Under the pieces are notes generated by a model. That model made no database searches. It worked only from the letters and a program-made list of their open reading frames with translations, and was not told the origin of the DNA. The position numbers and the translations under genes are program-made. Below, in pieces: positions 51,179 through 60,103 of a stretch of 64,000 nt of DNA (the stretch's first letter is position 1; each line of letters starts with the position of its first letter). This DNA comes from Chloroflexota bacterium. GTDB taxonomy: Bacteria > Chloroflexota > UBA11872 > VXNJ01. The stretch lies in the NCBI GenBank assembly GCA_026707405.1, contig JAPOWW010000021.1, positions 126,841 through 190,840 on the forward strand. Reading direction: 5' to 3'.

Positions 51179-52591
51179 CTATGCGGTGGGCCGGCTGACG
51201 GTTCTAACGTCCACGACCTCGCCGGCCAGCGCGGCCGCCGCGACCATGGCCGGACTCATTAGCAGCGTTCGCCCGGTGGGGCTGCCCTGCCGCCCCTTGA
51301 AGTTACGGTTGCTGGACGAAGCGCAGATCTGATCGCCGACGAGCTTGTCGGGGTTCATCGCCAGGCACATCGAGCAGCCCGCCTGCCGCCATTCGAATCC
51401 GGCGGCGAGGAATGTCTCGTGAAGTCCCTCGGCTTCGGCCTGCTTGAGCACCTGCTGCGATCCTGGCACCACAAGCGCCTTGACGTTCTTGGCGACCCTG
51501 CCGCCCGCCGCCACCTTGGCGGCCTCGCGAAGATCGGAGATCCGAGAGTTGGTGCACGAGCCGATGAACGCCACGTCGATAGGCGTCTCGGCGATGGCGG
51601 CTCCGGGTTGGAGCTTCATGAAGGCGAGCGCCTCTTCGACCGAAGCGCGCTGCGCGCCTTCGAGCGAATCGGGGTCGGGCAGCTTCTCGCCGACGCCGGC
51701 GACCTGCCCCGGATTGATTCCCCAGGTGACCATCGGCTCGATATCCGCGCCGTCGATCTCGACTAGCGAATCGTAGTCGGCGTCAGCGTCGCTCTTCATG
51801 GTCTCCCACCACTCGACGGCGCGGTCGAACGCAGCGCCCTTGGGCGCGAACTCGCGGCCGCGTATGTAGTCGTAAGTCGTCTGATCGGGGTTCACGTAGC
51901 CGACGCGCGCGCCGCCTTCGATCGACATGTTGCAGACGGTCATGCGTTCTTCCATCGAGAACGCGTCGAACACGTCGCCGCCATACTCGTAGGCGTAGCC
52001 TACGCCGCCGTGCACGCCTAGATGCCCGATTATGTGCAGGATCACGTCCTTCGCGTAAACGCCCCGGCCCAACGACCCGGAAACATCGATGCGCCTGACC
52101 TTGAGAGGGTCGATGGCCAGGCAACCGCTGGCCAATACGTCGCGGATCTGCGACGTGCCTATGCCGATGGCAACCGCGCCGAACGCGCCGTGGGTGCTGG
52201 TGTGGCTGTCGCCGCAGGCGATGGTCATTCCCGGCTGAGTCAGACCCAACTCGGGGCCGATCACGTGCACGATTCCCTGGCGACCGGTGGACTCGTCGAA
52301 GAACTCGAGGCCGAAGTCGACGGAGTTTCGCTCGATGTGAACGAACATCTCCTCGGCCATCGCGTCGGCGTATGGACGCCGCCGGCTGTCCGTGGGGATG
52401 ATGTGGTCCGCCGTGGCGAAAGTCCGTTCCGGGTACCGCACGGAAAGGTCGCGTTCGCGGAGCATCTGGAACGCTTGCGGGCTGGTGACCTCGTGCACCA
52501 GGTGCAAGCCCATGAAAAGCTGCGTCTGCCCCGACGGCAGCTCCCTTACGGTGTGCAGGTCCCAGACTTTCTCGAGCAGCGTCTTTCCCAT
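51179..52591 (-). CDS. leuC: 3-isopropylmalate dehydratase large subunit
   Basis: 470 residues, normal length. Aconitase-type [4Fe-4S] ligand regions are present: [13 protein letters not shown] and [11 protein letters not shown] (Cys residues in the C-terminal third), plus [14 protein letters not shown]. It isomerises 2- to 3-isopropylmalate and, with CimA, citramalate to methylmalate. The ATG overlaps the leuA stop by one base. Confidence 0.95.
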   Translation of the reverse strand: MGKTLLEKVWDLHTVRELPSGQTQLFMGLHLVHEVTSPQAFQMLRERDLSVRYPERTFATADHIIPTDSRRRPYADAMAEEMFVHIERNSVDFGLEFFDESTGRQGIVHVIGPELGLTQPGMTIACGDSHTSTHGAFGAVAIGIGTSQIRDVLASGCLAIDPLKVRRIDVSGSLGRGVYAKDVILHIIGHLGVHGGVGYAYEYGGDVFDAFSMEERMTVCNMSIEGGARVGYVNPDQTTYDYIRGREFAPKGAAFDRAVEWWETMKSDADADYDSLVEIDGADIEPMVTWGINPGQVAGVGEKLPDPDSLEGAQRASVEEALAFMKLQPGAAIAETPIDVAFIGSCTNSRISDLREAAKVAAGGRVAKNVKALVVPGSQQVLKQAEAEGLHETFLAAGFEWRQAGCSMCLAMNPDKLVGDQICASSSNRNFKGRQGSPTGRTLLMSPAMVAAAALAGEVVDVRTVSRPTA

Positions 52592-54156
52592 CAGCTTGCC
52601 ACTCCTGCCGCGACCGCGGCGCGGGCGTCCTCCTGCGCTTCGACCCCAAGGATGCTGAGCAGGCGGTTCAACGAGTTCACGTATGCCTTGGCGCTCGCGA
52701 CGATGATGTCGGTGTCCGCGCCGTATCCGGTAAACGTCCGCCCGCGGCTCTCGATCTTGATGGTCACCTCGCCCAACGCGTCGATTCCTTCGGTAACCGA
52801 GTTGACCGAAAACTCGGTCAACTCGTTCGGAACGTCGATTATGCGGTTGATCGCCTGGTAGACGGCGTCGACCGGTCCGGTGCCGAGCGCGGCGTCTTTC
52901 AGCACTTTGCCGTCGTCGGATTTAAGCCGCACGGTGGCCGTTGGAATGCTGTTGCTGCCGCAGGTCACCTGGACCATGTCCAGCTCGTAGGCCTGATCGA
53001 ACGCCTGGTGGAACTGGTCTTCGAGAATCGCCTGAATGTCCCGGTCCGAGACCTCCTTCTTGCGATCCGCGAGCTGCTTGAAAGCCAGGAATACGGCCTC
53101 GAAGTCGGTACTCTTCAAATCGATGCCGATCTCTTCGAGATGCGCGCGGAACGCGTGCCGGCCCGACGTCTTGCCGAGCACGATCTTGCTGTGGCCCTGG
53201 CCCACGTCCTCGGGACGCATGATCTCGTAGGTGGTGCGCTCCTTGAGCATCCCGTCCTGGTGCAGGCCCGACGAGTGTGCGAACGCGTTGGCGCCAACCA
53301 CGGCCTTGTTCGGCGGGACCACCATACCCATGTAGCTGCTGACCATCCGGCTGGTTTTGAAAAGCTCGGAGTGGACCATCCGGGTTCTCGCCCGGTAGTA
53401 GTCCGCGCGCGTGCGCAGGGCCATGACGATCTCTTCCTGCGAGGCGTTGCCGGCGCGCTCGCCGACACCGTTGATCGTGCATTCGACCTGCGAGACGCCC
53501 TCCAGTATTCCGGCGAGCGAATTGGAAACCGCCTGCCCGAGGTCGTCGTGGCAGTGCACCGAGACGATCACCTCGTCGATGCCCGGCACGTTGTTCATGC
53601 AATAGCGGACAAGCTCGGCAAACTCCCCGGGCATGGCGTAGCCGACCGAGTCGGGAATGTTCACGACCGTAGCGCCCGCGGCTATCGCCTCGGCGAACAC
53701 CTCGCAGACGAAATCGGGATCGCTGCGGGTGGCGTCCATCGCGGAAAACTCCACATGCGGGCACATATTTTTCGCGAAGCGCACCGTTCTGCCGGTCAGC
53801 TCGACAAGCTCGCGCCTGGAGATTCTGAGCTGCTTTTCGATGTGTATGTCGGAAGTCGAGATTACAGTGTGCAGCAGGGGGCGCTCGGCCGACTTCAGCG
53901 CCTCCCACGTGCGCTCAAGCTGGTTCTCCCGAAACCCGGAGAGCGCCGCGATCTCGACGTCACGAAACTCCCTGCTCATCGTCTCGACGGCTTTGAAGTC
54001 ACCGGGCGAGGTCGAAGGAAATCCGGCCTCGATAACGTCAACTTTGAGCCGCGTGAGCTGGCGGCCGATCTCCAGCTTTTCCTCGAGGGTCAGCGCGCCT
54101 CCGGCGGCCTGCTCGCCGTCGCGCAGTGTCGTGTCGAAAATTCGTATCTGTCTCAA
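52591..54156 (-). CDS. leuA: 2-isopropylmalate synthase
   Basis: 521 residues from a TTG with AAGGAG 8 nt upstream; the frame extends 12 codons further to another TTG that would include the Shine-Dalgarno. Catalytic domain: [44 protein letters not shown] and SSGLHQDG. The C-terminal LeuA regulatory domain (about 390-510) suggests leucine feedback. First committed enzyme of leucine synthesis. Confidence 0.94.
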   Translation of the reverse strand: MRQIRIFDTTLRDGEQAAGGALTLEEKLEIGRQLTRLKVDVIEAGFPSTSPGDFKAVETMSREFRDVEIAALSGFRENQLERTWEALKSAERPLLHTVISTSDIHIEKQLRISRRELVELTGRTVRFAKNMCPHVEFSAMDATRSDPDFVCEVFAEAIAAGATVVNIPDSVGYAMPGEFAELVRYCMNNVPGIDEVIVSVHCHDDLGQAVSNSLAGILEGVSQVECTINGVGERAGNASQEEIVMALRTRADYYRARTRMVHSELFKTSRMVSSYMGMVVPPNKAVVGANAFAHSSGLHQDGMLKERTTYEIMRPEDVGQGHSKIVLGKTSGRHAFRAHLEEIGIDLKSTDFEAVFLAFKQLADRKKEVSDRDIQAILEDQFHQAFDQAYELDMVQVTCGSNSIPTATVRLKSDDGKVLKDAALGTGPVDAVYQAINRIIDVPNELTEFSVNSVTEGIDALGEVTIKIESRGRTFTGYGADTDIIVASAKAYVNSLNRLLSILGVEAQEDARAAVAAGVAS

Positions 54157-54190
54157 CTCTGGTGCTCCTTGTTGGAAAACTCGCTTACCC

Positions 54191-54262
54191 AAGGGCCGCC
54201 AAATCCGACGGCGGCCCTTCCAGGATCCCCTCCTCCCCTTACCGGGGGGAGGGGAGGGTAAG
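54191..54262. repeat. Two hairpins between ilvC and leuA
   Basis: AAGGGCCGCC (54191-54200) and GGCGGCCCTT (54210-54219) form a perfect 10-bp stem. Next to it is a C-rich/G-rich hairpin, CCCCTCCTCCCC with GGGGGGAGGGG (about 54227-54256), of the dispersed-repeat kind. Neither has a T-run, so they may set processing or partial termination between ilvC and leuA. Confidence 0.55.
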
Positions 54263-54315
54263 CGCGAGCACGCCAGCCGTGGCGCAGGCGATTGACCGGG
54301 CCGAGACCATTGCCG

Positions 54316-55317
54316 TCACTCTCTCGGCTTCTGAATGTGAGGCATCATCGAACGCAGCCGCGCGCCGACCTCTTCGACGGGATGCTCGCTGTCGAGGTTT
54401 CGCATGGCGTTGAACGCGGGCTTTCCAGCCTGGTTCTCGAGGATCCAGTCGCGCGCGAACGATCCGCTCTGCACGTCCGCCAGCAGGTCCTTCATTGCCT
54501 GCCGCGATTCCGCGCCGATGACCCTGGGGCCTCCGGTGTAGTCTCCGTATTCGGCGGTGTCGCTCACCGAGTAGCGCATGTAGGCCAGCCCGCCCTGATA
54601 GATCAGGTCCACGATCAGCTTCAACTCGTGCAGGCACTCGAAGTAGGCCAGCTCGGGGGCGTAGCCCGCTTCCACCAGCGTTTCGAAACCGGCCTTGATG
54701 AGACTGGACACGCCGCCGCAGAGCACGGCCTGCTCGCCGAAGAGATCGGTCTCGGTCTCGTCCTTGAAGGTCGTCTCCATAAGTCCTGCCCGGGTTGCGC
54801 CGAGCGCCTTGGCGTAGGCGAGCGCTATCTGCCGGGCGCGCCCGCTGGCGTCCTGCTGAATGGCGAACAGCGCCGGCACTCCAACGCCCTCTTCGAACTG
54901 ATCGCGAATTATGTGACCAGGTCCCTTCGGGGCGACCATGGCCACGTCCACGTCATCCGGCGGAACGATCTGTCCGTAGTGGATGTTGAATCCGTGCGCG
55001 AACATCAGCATGTTGCCCGGCTCGAGGTTCGGAGCGATTTCGTTGTTGTATATCTCCGCCGCGTTCTGGTCGGGTACGAGGATCATCACGATGTCGGATG
55101 CCTGTGCGGCTTCGCCCGTGCTCAGCACGAGCAGGTCTTCCGCCTCGGCCCGGACGCGCGAGGAGCTGCCCTCGCGAAGTCCGACGATAACGTCGCCGCC
55201 GCTGTCCTTCAGGTTCAGCGCGTGAGCGTGTCCCTGGCTGCCATAGCCGATAACGGCGATTCGCCTGCCGGCGATCTCGTCGAGATCGGCGTCCGCGTCG
55301 TAATAGATCGTCGCCAT
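54316..55317 (-). CDS. ilvC: Ketol-acid reductoisomerase
   Basis: 333 residues, class I length. NAD(P)-binding [17 protein letters not shown] (about 24-40), then [15 protein letters not shown]. The metal-binding knotted domain has [17 protein letters not shown]. It converts acetolactate or acetohydroxybutyrate in valine and isoleucine synthesis. Confidence 0.96.
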   Translation of the reverse strand: MATIYYDADADLDEIAGRRIAVIGYGSQGHAHALNLKDSGGDVIVGLREGSSSRVRAEAEDLLVLSTGEAAQASDIVMILVPDQNAAEIYNNEIAPNLEPGNMLMFAHGFNIHYGQIVPPDDVDVAMVAPKGPGHIIRDQFEEGVGVPALFAIQQDASGRARQIALAYAKALGATRAGLMETTFKDETETDLFGEQAVLCGGVSSLIKAGFETLVEAGYAPELAYFECLHELKLIVDLIYQGGLAYMRYSVSDTAEYGDYTGGPRVIGAESRQAMKDLLADVQSGSFARDWILENQAGKPAFNAMRNLDSEHPVEEVGARLRSMMPHIQKPRE

Positions 55318-55321
55318 TCGG

Positions 55322-55867
55322 CTACTCCTTGTGATTCGATCCGGGGCGTCTCGCGGCGACCGGGCTCCTGGCCCTTCGAACGTCTCCGCGCGCCATCGTA
55401 ATCAGGCCAGTGCGCGTCAACTCGACGACTCCGAAATCGCCGGCCAGGCTCAGAAACCGCTCAATGGTATACGGAGAAGCGGTCAGCTGGACTATCAACG
55501 CATTGCGGCCAACGTCGACGACTTCGCCGTCGAAGGCTTGCGCCAGCGCGACGACCGACGACCGTTCCGCGCCATGCGCGGCGATTTTGACGAGAGCCAG
55601 CTCCTTGTCGACCCGGTCGGCGTTTGTAATATCCACGACCTTTACGACCTCGACGAGCTTGTAGAGGTGCTTTTCGCACTGCTTGATGTGCGCGCCCGTA
55701 CCCTCGATGACTATCGTCATCCGGGAGATCCCGGGCTGCTCGGAGTGGCCGACGTTGAGACTGGCGATGTTGAAGCCCCGGCGCCGGAAGAGTGTGGCGA
55801 CCTTGGTCAATACGCCCGGATTGTCTTCGACGAGCGCGACCAGCGTGCTGAGTCCCTCGGTTTTCAT
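55322..55867 (-). CDS. ilvN: Acetolactate synthase small subunit
   Basis: 181 residues from the ATG overlapping the ilvB stop (ATGA). N-terminal ACT domain: [32 protein letters not shown], then SRMTIVIEG. The C-terminal regulatory domain has [14 protein letters not shown]. It confers valine feedback on IlvB. Confidence 0.94.
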   Translation of the reverse strand: MKTEGLSTLVALVEDNPGVLTKVATLFRRRGFNIASLNVGHSEQPGISRMTIVIEGTGAHIKQCEKHLYKLVEVVKVVDITNADRVDKELALVKIAAHGAERSSVVALAQAFDGEVVDVGRNALIVQLTASPYTIERFLSLAGDFGVVELTRTGLITMARGDVRRARSPVAARRPGSNHKE

Positions 55868-57543
55868 CGTTCGACCGTTTCGGCCAGGCTCGCGCCGGGC
55901 TCGACCATGGGATAGCAGTCTTCCAGCTCGTCGACGATGAAATCGACGAGCACCGGGCCGTCGAATTCCATCGCCTGGCTTATCGCGTCTCGGGCCTCGT
56001 CCTGCGTCTCGGCCCGAATGCCGCGGATTCCAAACGCCTCGGCCACCTTGGCGAAGTCGGGGTTTATGAGCTCCGCGCCCATCAGCCGCCCGTTGTAGAA
56101 GCGGTTTTGCCACTGGCGGATCATGCCGAGGTGAGCGTTGTTCATTACGCCGACCTTGACCGGAATGTTGTATTCGGCCATTGCCGCGAGTTCCTGAATG
56201 TTGATCTGCAAGCCCCCGTCCCCGGTAACGCACCAGACCGTCTGGTCCGGCCGGGCCACCTGCACGCCCATCGCCGCGGGCAGCGCGTACCCCATTCCTC
56301 CCAGCCCGCCGGCCGAGAAGAAGGTGTAGGGCTTCTCGTAGAAGAACATCTGCGAGGCCCACATCTGGTTCTGGCCGACGTCGGCAACGACTATCGCTTC
56401 GCCCTCCGTCGCCTCGTAGATGTAGCGGACCATGTGCTGTGGCAGGAACTCCTCGTTCGGCGGCGGCTCGTGCGATGGGTGATTCGTCCTCAACCGGTTG
56501 AGCTCCTCCAGCCACGCAGTGTGCGTGTTGGCGCTGACGAGCGGGTTGAGTATCTGCAACGTAGCCTTTACGTCGCCGACTATCGGAACGGCGGTAGGCA
56601 CGACCTTTTCGATCTCGGCGGGATCGATGTCCACGTGGATGATCTTCGCCTTGGGAGCGAAGTCGGCCACTCTGCCGGTGACACGGTCGTCGAACCTCAG
56701 GCCCAGTCCGATAATCAGGTCGCATTCGCTGACGGCCATGTTCGCGTAATACATGCCGTGCATGCCGATCATGCCGAACGACAATGGGTGCGTTTCAGGG
56801 AAGTCGCCCACGCCGTGCAGCGTGGTGATGACGGGGATCTCCGCCTTCTCGGCAAGCTCGCGCAGCTCTTCGAACGCGCCGGAAATAGCCACGCCGTGCC
56901 CGGCCATGATTACCGGACGCTCGGATTGGCCTATCAGCTCGGCGGCTTTGCGGATCATGCGGCGATGCCCCGCGCCCGCCGGCTTGTAGCCGCGCAGCTC
57001 GATCGACTCCGGGACCGGTTCGTCGGTTTCGTCCAGGAAAACGTCCTTCGGCACGTCGACTAGCACGGGGCCGGGGCGGCCGGACCGGGCCAGATAGAAC
57101 GCCTCTTTCATGATGCGCGGCAGCTCATGGACGCTCTTGACCAGGTAGTTCTGCTTGGTGATCGGGATGGTGACGCCGGTGATGTCGGTCTCCTGAAACG
57201 CGTCCGTGCCGATAAACGGAGTCGCCACCTGTCCGGTCAGGAACACGACCGGTATGGAGTCCATCATCGCACTGGCTATTGGAGTAACCAGATTCGTGGC
57301 TCCGGGGCCGGAAGTGGAAGTCGCCACTCCCACCGAATTCAAGGCCCGCGCGTAGCCGTCGGCGGCATAGCCCGCGCCCTGCTCGTTGCGCATCAGGTAG
57401 TGCTGAATCTGCGGGTAGTCGTACAAGGCGTCGTAGAACGGCAGGCTGGCGCCCCCGGGCATTCCGAAGATTGCGGTGACGCCTTCTTCCAGGAAGACGT
57501 CGCAGATGATGCTTCCGCCGGTTCTGACTTTTCGATCAATCAT
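55864..57543 (-). CDS. ilvB: Acetolactate synthase large subunit
   Basis: 559 residues. ThDP enzyme with EEGVTAIFGMPGG, catalytic Glu in MRNEQGAGYAADGYA, and the ThDP-binding GDGGLQINIQEL (GDG-x-NN variant) near residue 420-440. First gene of the operon after the T-box leader. AAAGAG is the only Shine-Dalgarno-like sequence before its ATG. Confidence 0.95.
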   Translation of the reverse strand: MIDRKVRTGGSIICDVFLEEGVTAIFGMPGGASLPFYDALYDYPQIQHYLMRNEQGAGYAADGYARALNSVGVATSTSGPGATNLVTPIASAMMDSIPVVFLTGQVATPFIGTDAFQETDITGVTIPITKQNYLVKSVHELPRIMKEAFYLARSGRPGPVLVDVPKDVFLDETDEPVPESIELRGYKPAGAGHRRMIRKAAELIGQSERPVIMAGHGVAISGAFEELRELAEKAEIPVITTLHGVGDFPETHPLSFGMIGMHGMYYANMAVSECDLIIGLGLRFDDRVTGRVADFAPKAKIIHVDIDPAEIEKVVPTAVPIVGDVKATLQILNPLVSANTHTAWLEELNRLRTNHPSHEPPPNEEFLPQHMVRYIYEATEGEAIVVADVGQNQMWASQMFFYEKPYTFFSAGGLGGMGYALPAAMGVQVARPDQTVWCVTGDGGLQINIQELAAMAEYNIPVKVGVMNNAHLGMIRQWQNRFYNGRLMGAELINPDFAKVAEAFGIRGIRAETQDEARDAISQAMEFDGPVLVDFIVDELEDCYPMVEPGASLAETVER

Positions 57544-57860
57544 TTGTTTGCTCTTTTGCTCCGGTTATGTCCGCCCTGTGGGCGGTGTTGTTGAAAATCG
57601 ATCCTGACTAACGGGGATTCTCGCCGCCCGGCGAGTCCCCGCCGAGTACCGCTACAAGCGGCCCTCCCGGAGCTGTAAGGCGAAGTAGCGAGGTCGAACG
57701 AAAGCCGCGGCCGTACCGTTCCGATGTTGCGATTCGCCTTCGAGTCATTTCTGAAGTCTCTTCTTCCAAATGTCTGTCTTCTACTCTAGTCGCTGTCTTT
57801 CCGCTGTCAGCGCGTCGTACTTAAACGCTGCCTTAAGCCTGTCTTTTCGACCTGGCCGGC
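57544..57860 (-). other. Long untranslated region between T-box and ilvB
   Basis: About 300 nt of 5' leader with hairpins CCGCCC-TGT-GGGCGG (57571-57585) and GGGGA..CTCGCC / GGCGAG..TCCCC (57613-57640). No gene with a ribosome-binding site is seen. It may hold further regulatory structure. Confidence 0.5.
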
Positions 57861-57867
57861 GGTCAAC

Positions 57868-58154
57868 ACAAAACAACCGCCCCACGGGGACGGACTCTGT
57901 GTCCGCGGTACCACCCCGCTTGGCGGTCTGAACGCCCACTCATTTGCCGGGTAACGTCCGGCTCCCGTCCGCCCCTAGTTTGCGCACGGTTCAGGACGGC
58001 GGCTCGGGGGCGAGTTCGGAAGGACCGCCCGCCGGGCTTGCACTATCCCCGGTTCGCTAGAGAGCGGCTGGCTGCCTACTACTCCCCGTCTCAGCCTTTC
58101 GCCAATCGTCAGCGGAAATTGGGCGCACTATACCCAACGCCTCTCCGACAAAGG
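57868..58154 (-). promoter_or_regulatory. T-box riboswitch of the ilv-leu operon, probable Leu specifier
   Basis: On the minus strand the T-box consensus GGGGTGGTACCGCGG lies at 57917-57903. It is followed by CCGTCCC-CGT-GGGGCGG and TTGTTTTGTG, an intrinsic terminator. Stem I upstream contains AGTA and, in its 3' side, GAACTCG with CTC at 58014-58012 in the usual specifier place before a purine. CTC would sense uncharged tRNA-Leu(GAG). T-boxes raise expression when the tRNA is uncharged. Confidence 0.85.
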
Positions 58155-58160
58155 CTCCCA

Positions 58161-58190
58161 ATTATGCGCGGGAGGTTTCAACAGTGTCAA
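58161..58190 (-). promoter_or_regulatory. Promoter of the T-box and ilv-leu operon
   Basis: Read on the minus strand: TTGACA (58190-58185), an 18-bp spacer and CATAAT (58166-58161). The -35 is perfect. The start would be near 58154, just upstream of the T-box stem I. Confidence 0.75.
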
Positions 58191-58291
58191 TGGTCTGGGC
58201 AATGATCCCTTTGACACACCCTAGAAGATGGGGGCCATGGAATAAAAGGGGCGGGTTGTAAAGTGGTGGAAAGACGGATGGGAGCCGACGA

Positions 58292-58531
58292 ATGAACGAT
58301 AACTCAGGAAGGCGGGAAATTCACAAACTTGCAATGACTGCTACTGCCGGGACGCCCTCAGTCAGAGGGAAGTTGACAGTTACCCAGGTCGATGAAATAA
58401 AGGTCGAACAATCATCAACAACTAGATTCCTGCGGTTGAGAAACGGTGATCTCCAATGCACCAGTCGAGTCTCGATACTGGTCGATGGAGAATGGCACGA
58501 ACTAACCGTCGATGAGTTGCCGAGTGATTAG
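58292..58531 (+). CDS. Small hypothetical protein, 79 residues
   Basis: ATG with GGGAG 7 nt upstream. The protein starts MNDNSGRREIHKLAMTATAG and has strand-rich segments (STTRFLRLRNGDLQCTSRVSILVDGEWHEL). It is probably a small beta-fold. No family is recognised. It is divergent from the ilv-leu promoter. Confidence 0.6.
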   Translation: MNDNSGRREIHKLAMTATAGTPSVRGKLTVTQVDEIKVEQSSTTRFLRLRNGDLQCTSRVSILVDGEWHELTVDELPSD

Positions 58532-58552
58532 AGGAAGCGTTGAGAGGGAGTG

Positions 58553-58750
58553 TTAGAGTTGCCTATGAATCCAACGGGCAAATCGCTTTAGGCGTGTCCG
58601 CAATGTATGCGGATAGCACACGTCTGCGACGATTATCCGCTTAGCCGAGTCTCGCCGCACGTTTCGCAGGTATCGACTCCTACGCAGTTCATTCATATGC
58701 AGCATTGATCTCGTCAAACTTCGATGACCAAGCGGATCAACTAGGTTCAC
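58553..58750 (-). CDS. Small basic protein, 65 residues
   Basis: GTG start with AAAGGAG 9 nt upstream. The product starts MNLVDPLGHRSLTR and is rich in Arg (RRSRYLRNVRRDSAKR, then TRLKRFARWIHRQL), so probably nucleic-acid binding. It follows the DUF2188 gene by 67 nt on the same strand. A longer frame exists but lacks a ribosome-binding site. Confidence 0.45.
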   Translation of the reverse strand: MNLVDPLGHRSLTRSMLHMNELRRSRYLRNVRRDSAKRIIVADVCYPHTLRTRLKRFARWIHRQL

Positions 58751-58817
58751 TATCTGATTCTCCTTTCGGAAGCGGCAGTGTTGGGGTCGTGGTTGTTTGC
58801 GCCTGCGATTCTGTCTC

Positions 58818-59066
58818 CTAATTCTCTGTGTCCTTTGGCGGGTTGGGATCATTACCAGGGGCGATGGTGTCTTTGCTTCGTATCTTCCCGTCCACTCCCT
58901 TAGTCGTCAGTTCACCACCACCCTGATTCCGCAGCATCTCCCTAGCTGCTTTCTCAGCCTCTTTCTGAGTTTCATTGACTGTAGAAGCTCTGTCACTGTC
59001 ATTCCGCTTGTTTACCCATGTCCCGTCAGGTCGACGGTAGACCATGCGGTCTCGACCTTTGCTCAT
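58818..59066 (-). CDS. DUF2188 domain protein
   Basis: 82 residues. DUF2188 pattern: MVYRRPDGTWVNKRNDSDRASTVNETQKEAEKAAREML, then GGELTTKGVDGKIRSKDTI. These small proteins are widespread, often in mobile regions, with no known function. Confidence 0.8.
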   Translation of the reverse strand: MSKGRDRMVYRRPDGTWVNKRNDSDRASTVNETQKEAEKAAREMLRNQGGGELTTKGVDGKIRSKDTIAPGNDPNPPKDTEN

Positions 59067-59187
59067 ATACGCCTCCTATGTGAGCCGTTCGGTGACTATC
59101 CCTATTAGTCTATAGCACGTGTGAGGATTTCGTGTGTGAAATTCTGGCCTATTGACACGAATAGGTCAGTCTACCTGAGAATAGATC

Positions 59188-59222
59188 AAAGACCTGAGAG
59201 TTTAGGTTCCTCTCAGGTCTTT
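59188..59222. terminator. Bidirectional terminator-like hairpin
   Basis: AAAGACCTGAGAG (59188-59200) and CTCTCAGGTCTTT (59210-59222) form a perfect 13-bp stem with a 9-base loop, just upstream of the class II tRNA. It carries A- and T-rich ends on both strands. Confidence 0.7.
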
Positions 59223-59232
59223 GCAAACCGAT

Positions 59233-59320
59233 GTCGGGCTGGCGAAACTGGCATACGCGCTAGCTTTGGGAGCTAGTGGGGGCCGCATCCCCCGTGCGGG
59301 TTCGAGTCCCGCGCCCGACA
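59233..59320 (+). tRNA. Class II tRNA, leucine-type body with UGG (Pro) anticodon
   Basis: All arms fold: acceptor GTCGGGC/GCCCGAC, 3-bp D stem, anticodon stem CTAGC/GCTAG, T stem GCGGG/CCCGC with TTCGAGT, A73 then CC. A long variable arm (GGGGG/CCCCC, 59278-59293) and the D-loop are those of tRNA-Leu. The anticodon loop TTTGGGA gives TGG at 59267-59269, the proline anticodon. tRNA-Leu(TAG) differs only at position 35 (A to G). LeuRS does not read the anticodon, so Leu at CCA/CCG codons is possible. It could also be inactive. Confidence 0.85.
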
Positions 59321-59419
59321 CCTACATAAAGTATTTCGATGTCACTTGAAATATCACTATAGAACAAACAGCCTATACGTCAAGTTGTCCGGCAATCATT
59401 CACGTGACTCACCCAAGCA

Positions 59420-59471
59420 ATTAACTCAATCTGGTTGAATCAACAACATGAGTCAGACAGGTTGAGTTAAT
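59420..59471. repeat. Inverted repeats in AT-rich islet
   Basis: ATTAACTCAA (59420-59429) and TTGAGTTAAT (59462-59471) are perfect inverted copies. GTTGA-A-TCAAC (about 59433-59443) lies between them. They lie upstream of the 140-aa gene and could be an operator or a recombination site. Confidence 0.5.
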
Positions 59472-59535
59472 GGGAGCCCAGTGACAAAACGGGCTAGTTA
59501 CAATCAAGAGTTCGTGGTGCTTGGTGGAGTTAATA

Positions 59536-59955
59536 ATGAAATATTTTTGCCACAAAAAATACCTATTTTCTGTGGCAATTCGTGATGCATCACCCTACAA
59601 GACACTTATGGTTTGCATATTGCATGACAACGGCAAAGAGATTGAGGAGGCACCTGAGGGAAGAGTTTCGGTTAATACAGAGTCGAGCGAAACATCGAAG
59701 GACTATTACGTTGAGATTGGCTACTTCGATCTCATTATTGATGATGGCTTTGACCATCTCAATCGTATCGAACGTACAGACGACATAAAGGAGAGTAAAT
59801 ACTTCGACAATGAACGTGATGCGTTGATAGGTGCGGCTGACCTTCTGATTGTCGAATCACAACCATCTAGAAATCGTTTAGTCCTCTCGCAGGCGCTTGA
59901 AATCCAATTCAAAGATATTTCTGGTGATCGCCCAGAAACAGCACAAGAGTTATAG
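59536..59955 (+). CDS. Hypothetical protein in AT-rich islet
   Basis: 139 residues from the ATG preceded by GGTGGAG. Strand- and acid-rich (RVSVNTESSETSKDYYVEIGYFDLIIDDGFDH across the middle). No family is recognised. Codon use and base composition are clearly more AT-rich than the neighbouring genes, indicating transfer. It follows the odd tRNA by about 215 nt. Confidence 0.65.
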   Translation: MKYFCHKKYLFSVAIRDASPYKTLMVCILHDNGKEIEEAPEGRVSVNTESSETSKDYYVEIGYFDLIIDDGFDHLNRIERTDDIKESKYFDNERDALIGAADLLIVESQPSRNRLVLSQALEIQFKDISGDRPETAQEL

Positions 59956-60103
59956 GTAGGAAGGCCAGGGTTAAGTGGATTGGGTTAGAGAGGGCTAGAT
60001 GCTCCGGACTTGCACACCGTTCGTCTTTACCTCAAGAAGCTCGGTCGACGAGATACTCTTGGAAAGCCAGAGGACAGCCAGCTTGATGTAACGTCCCAGT
60101 GCG

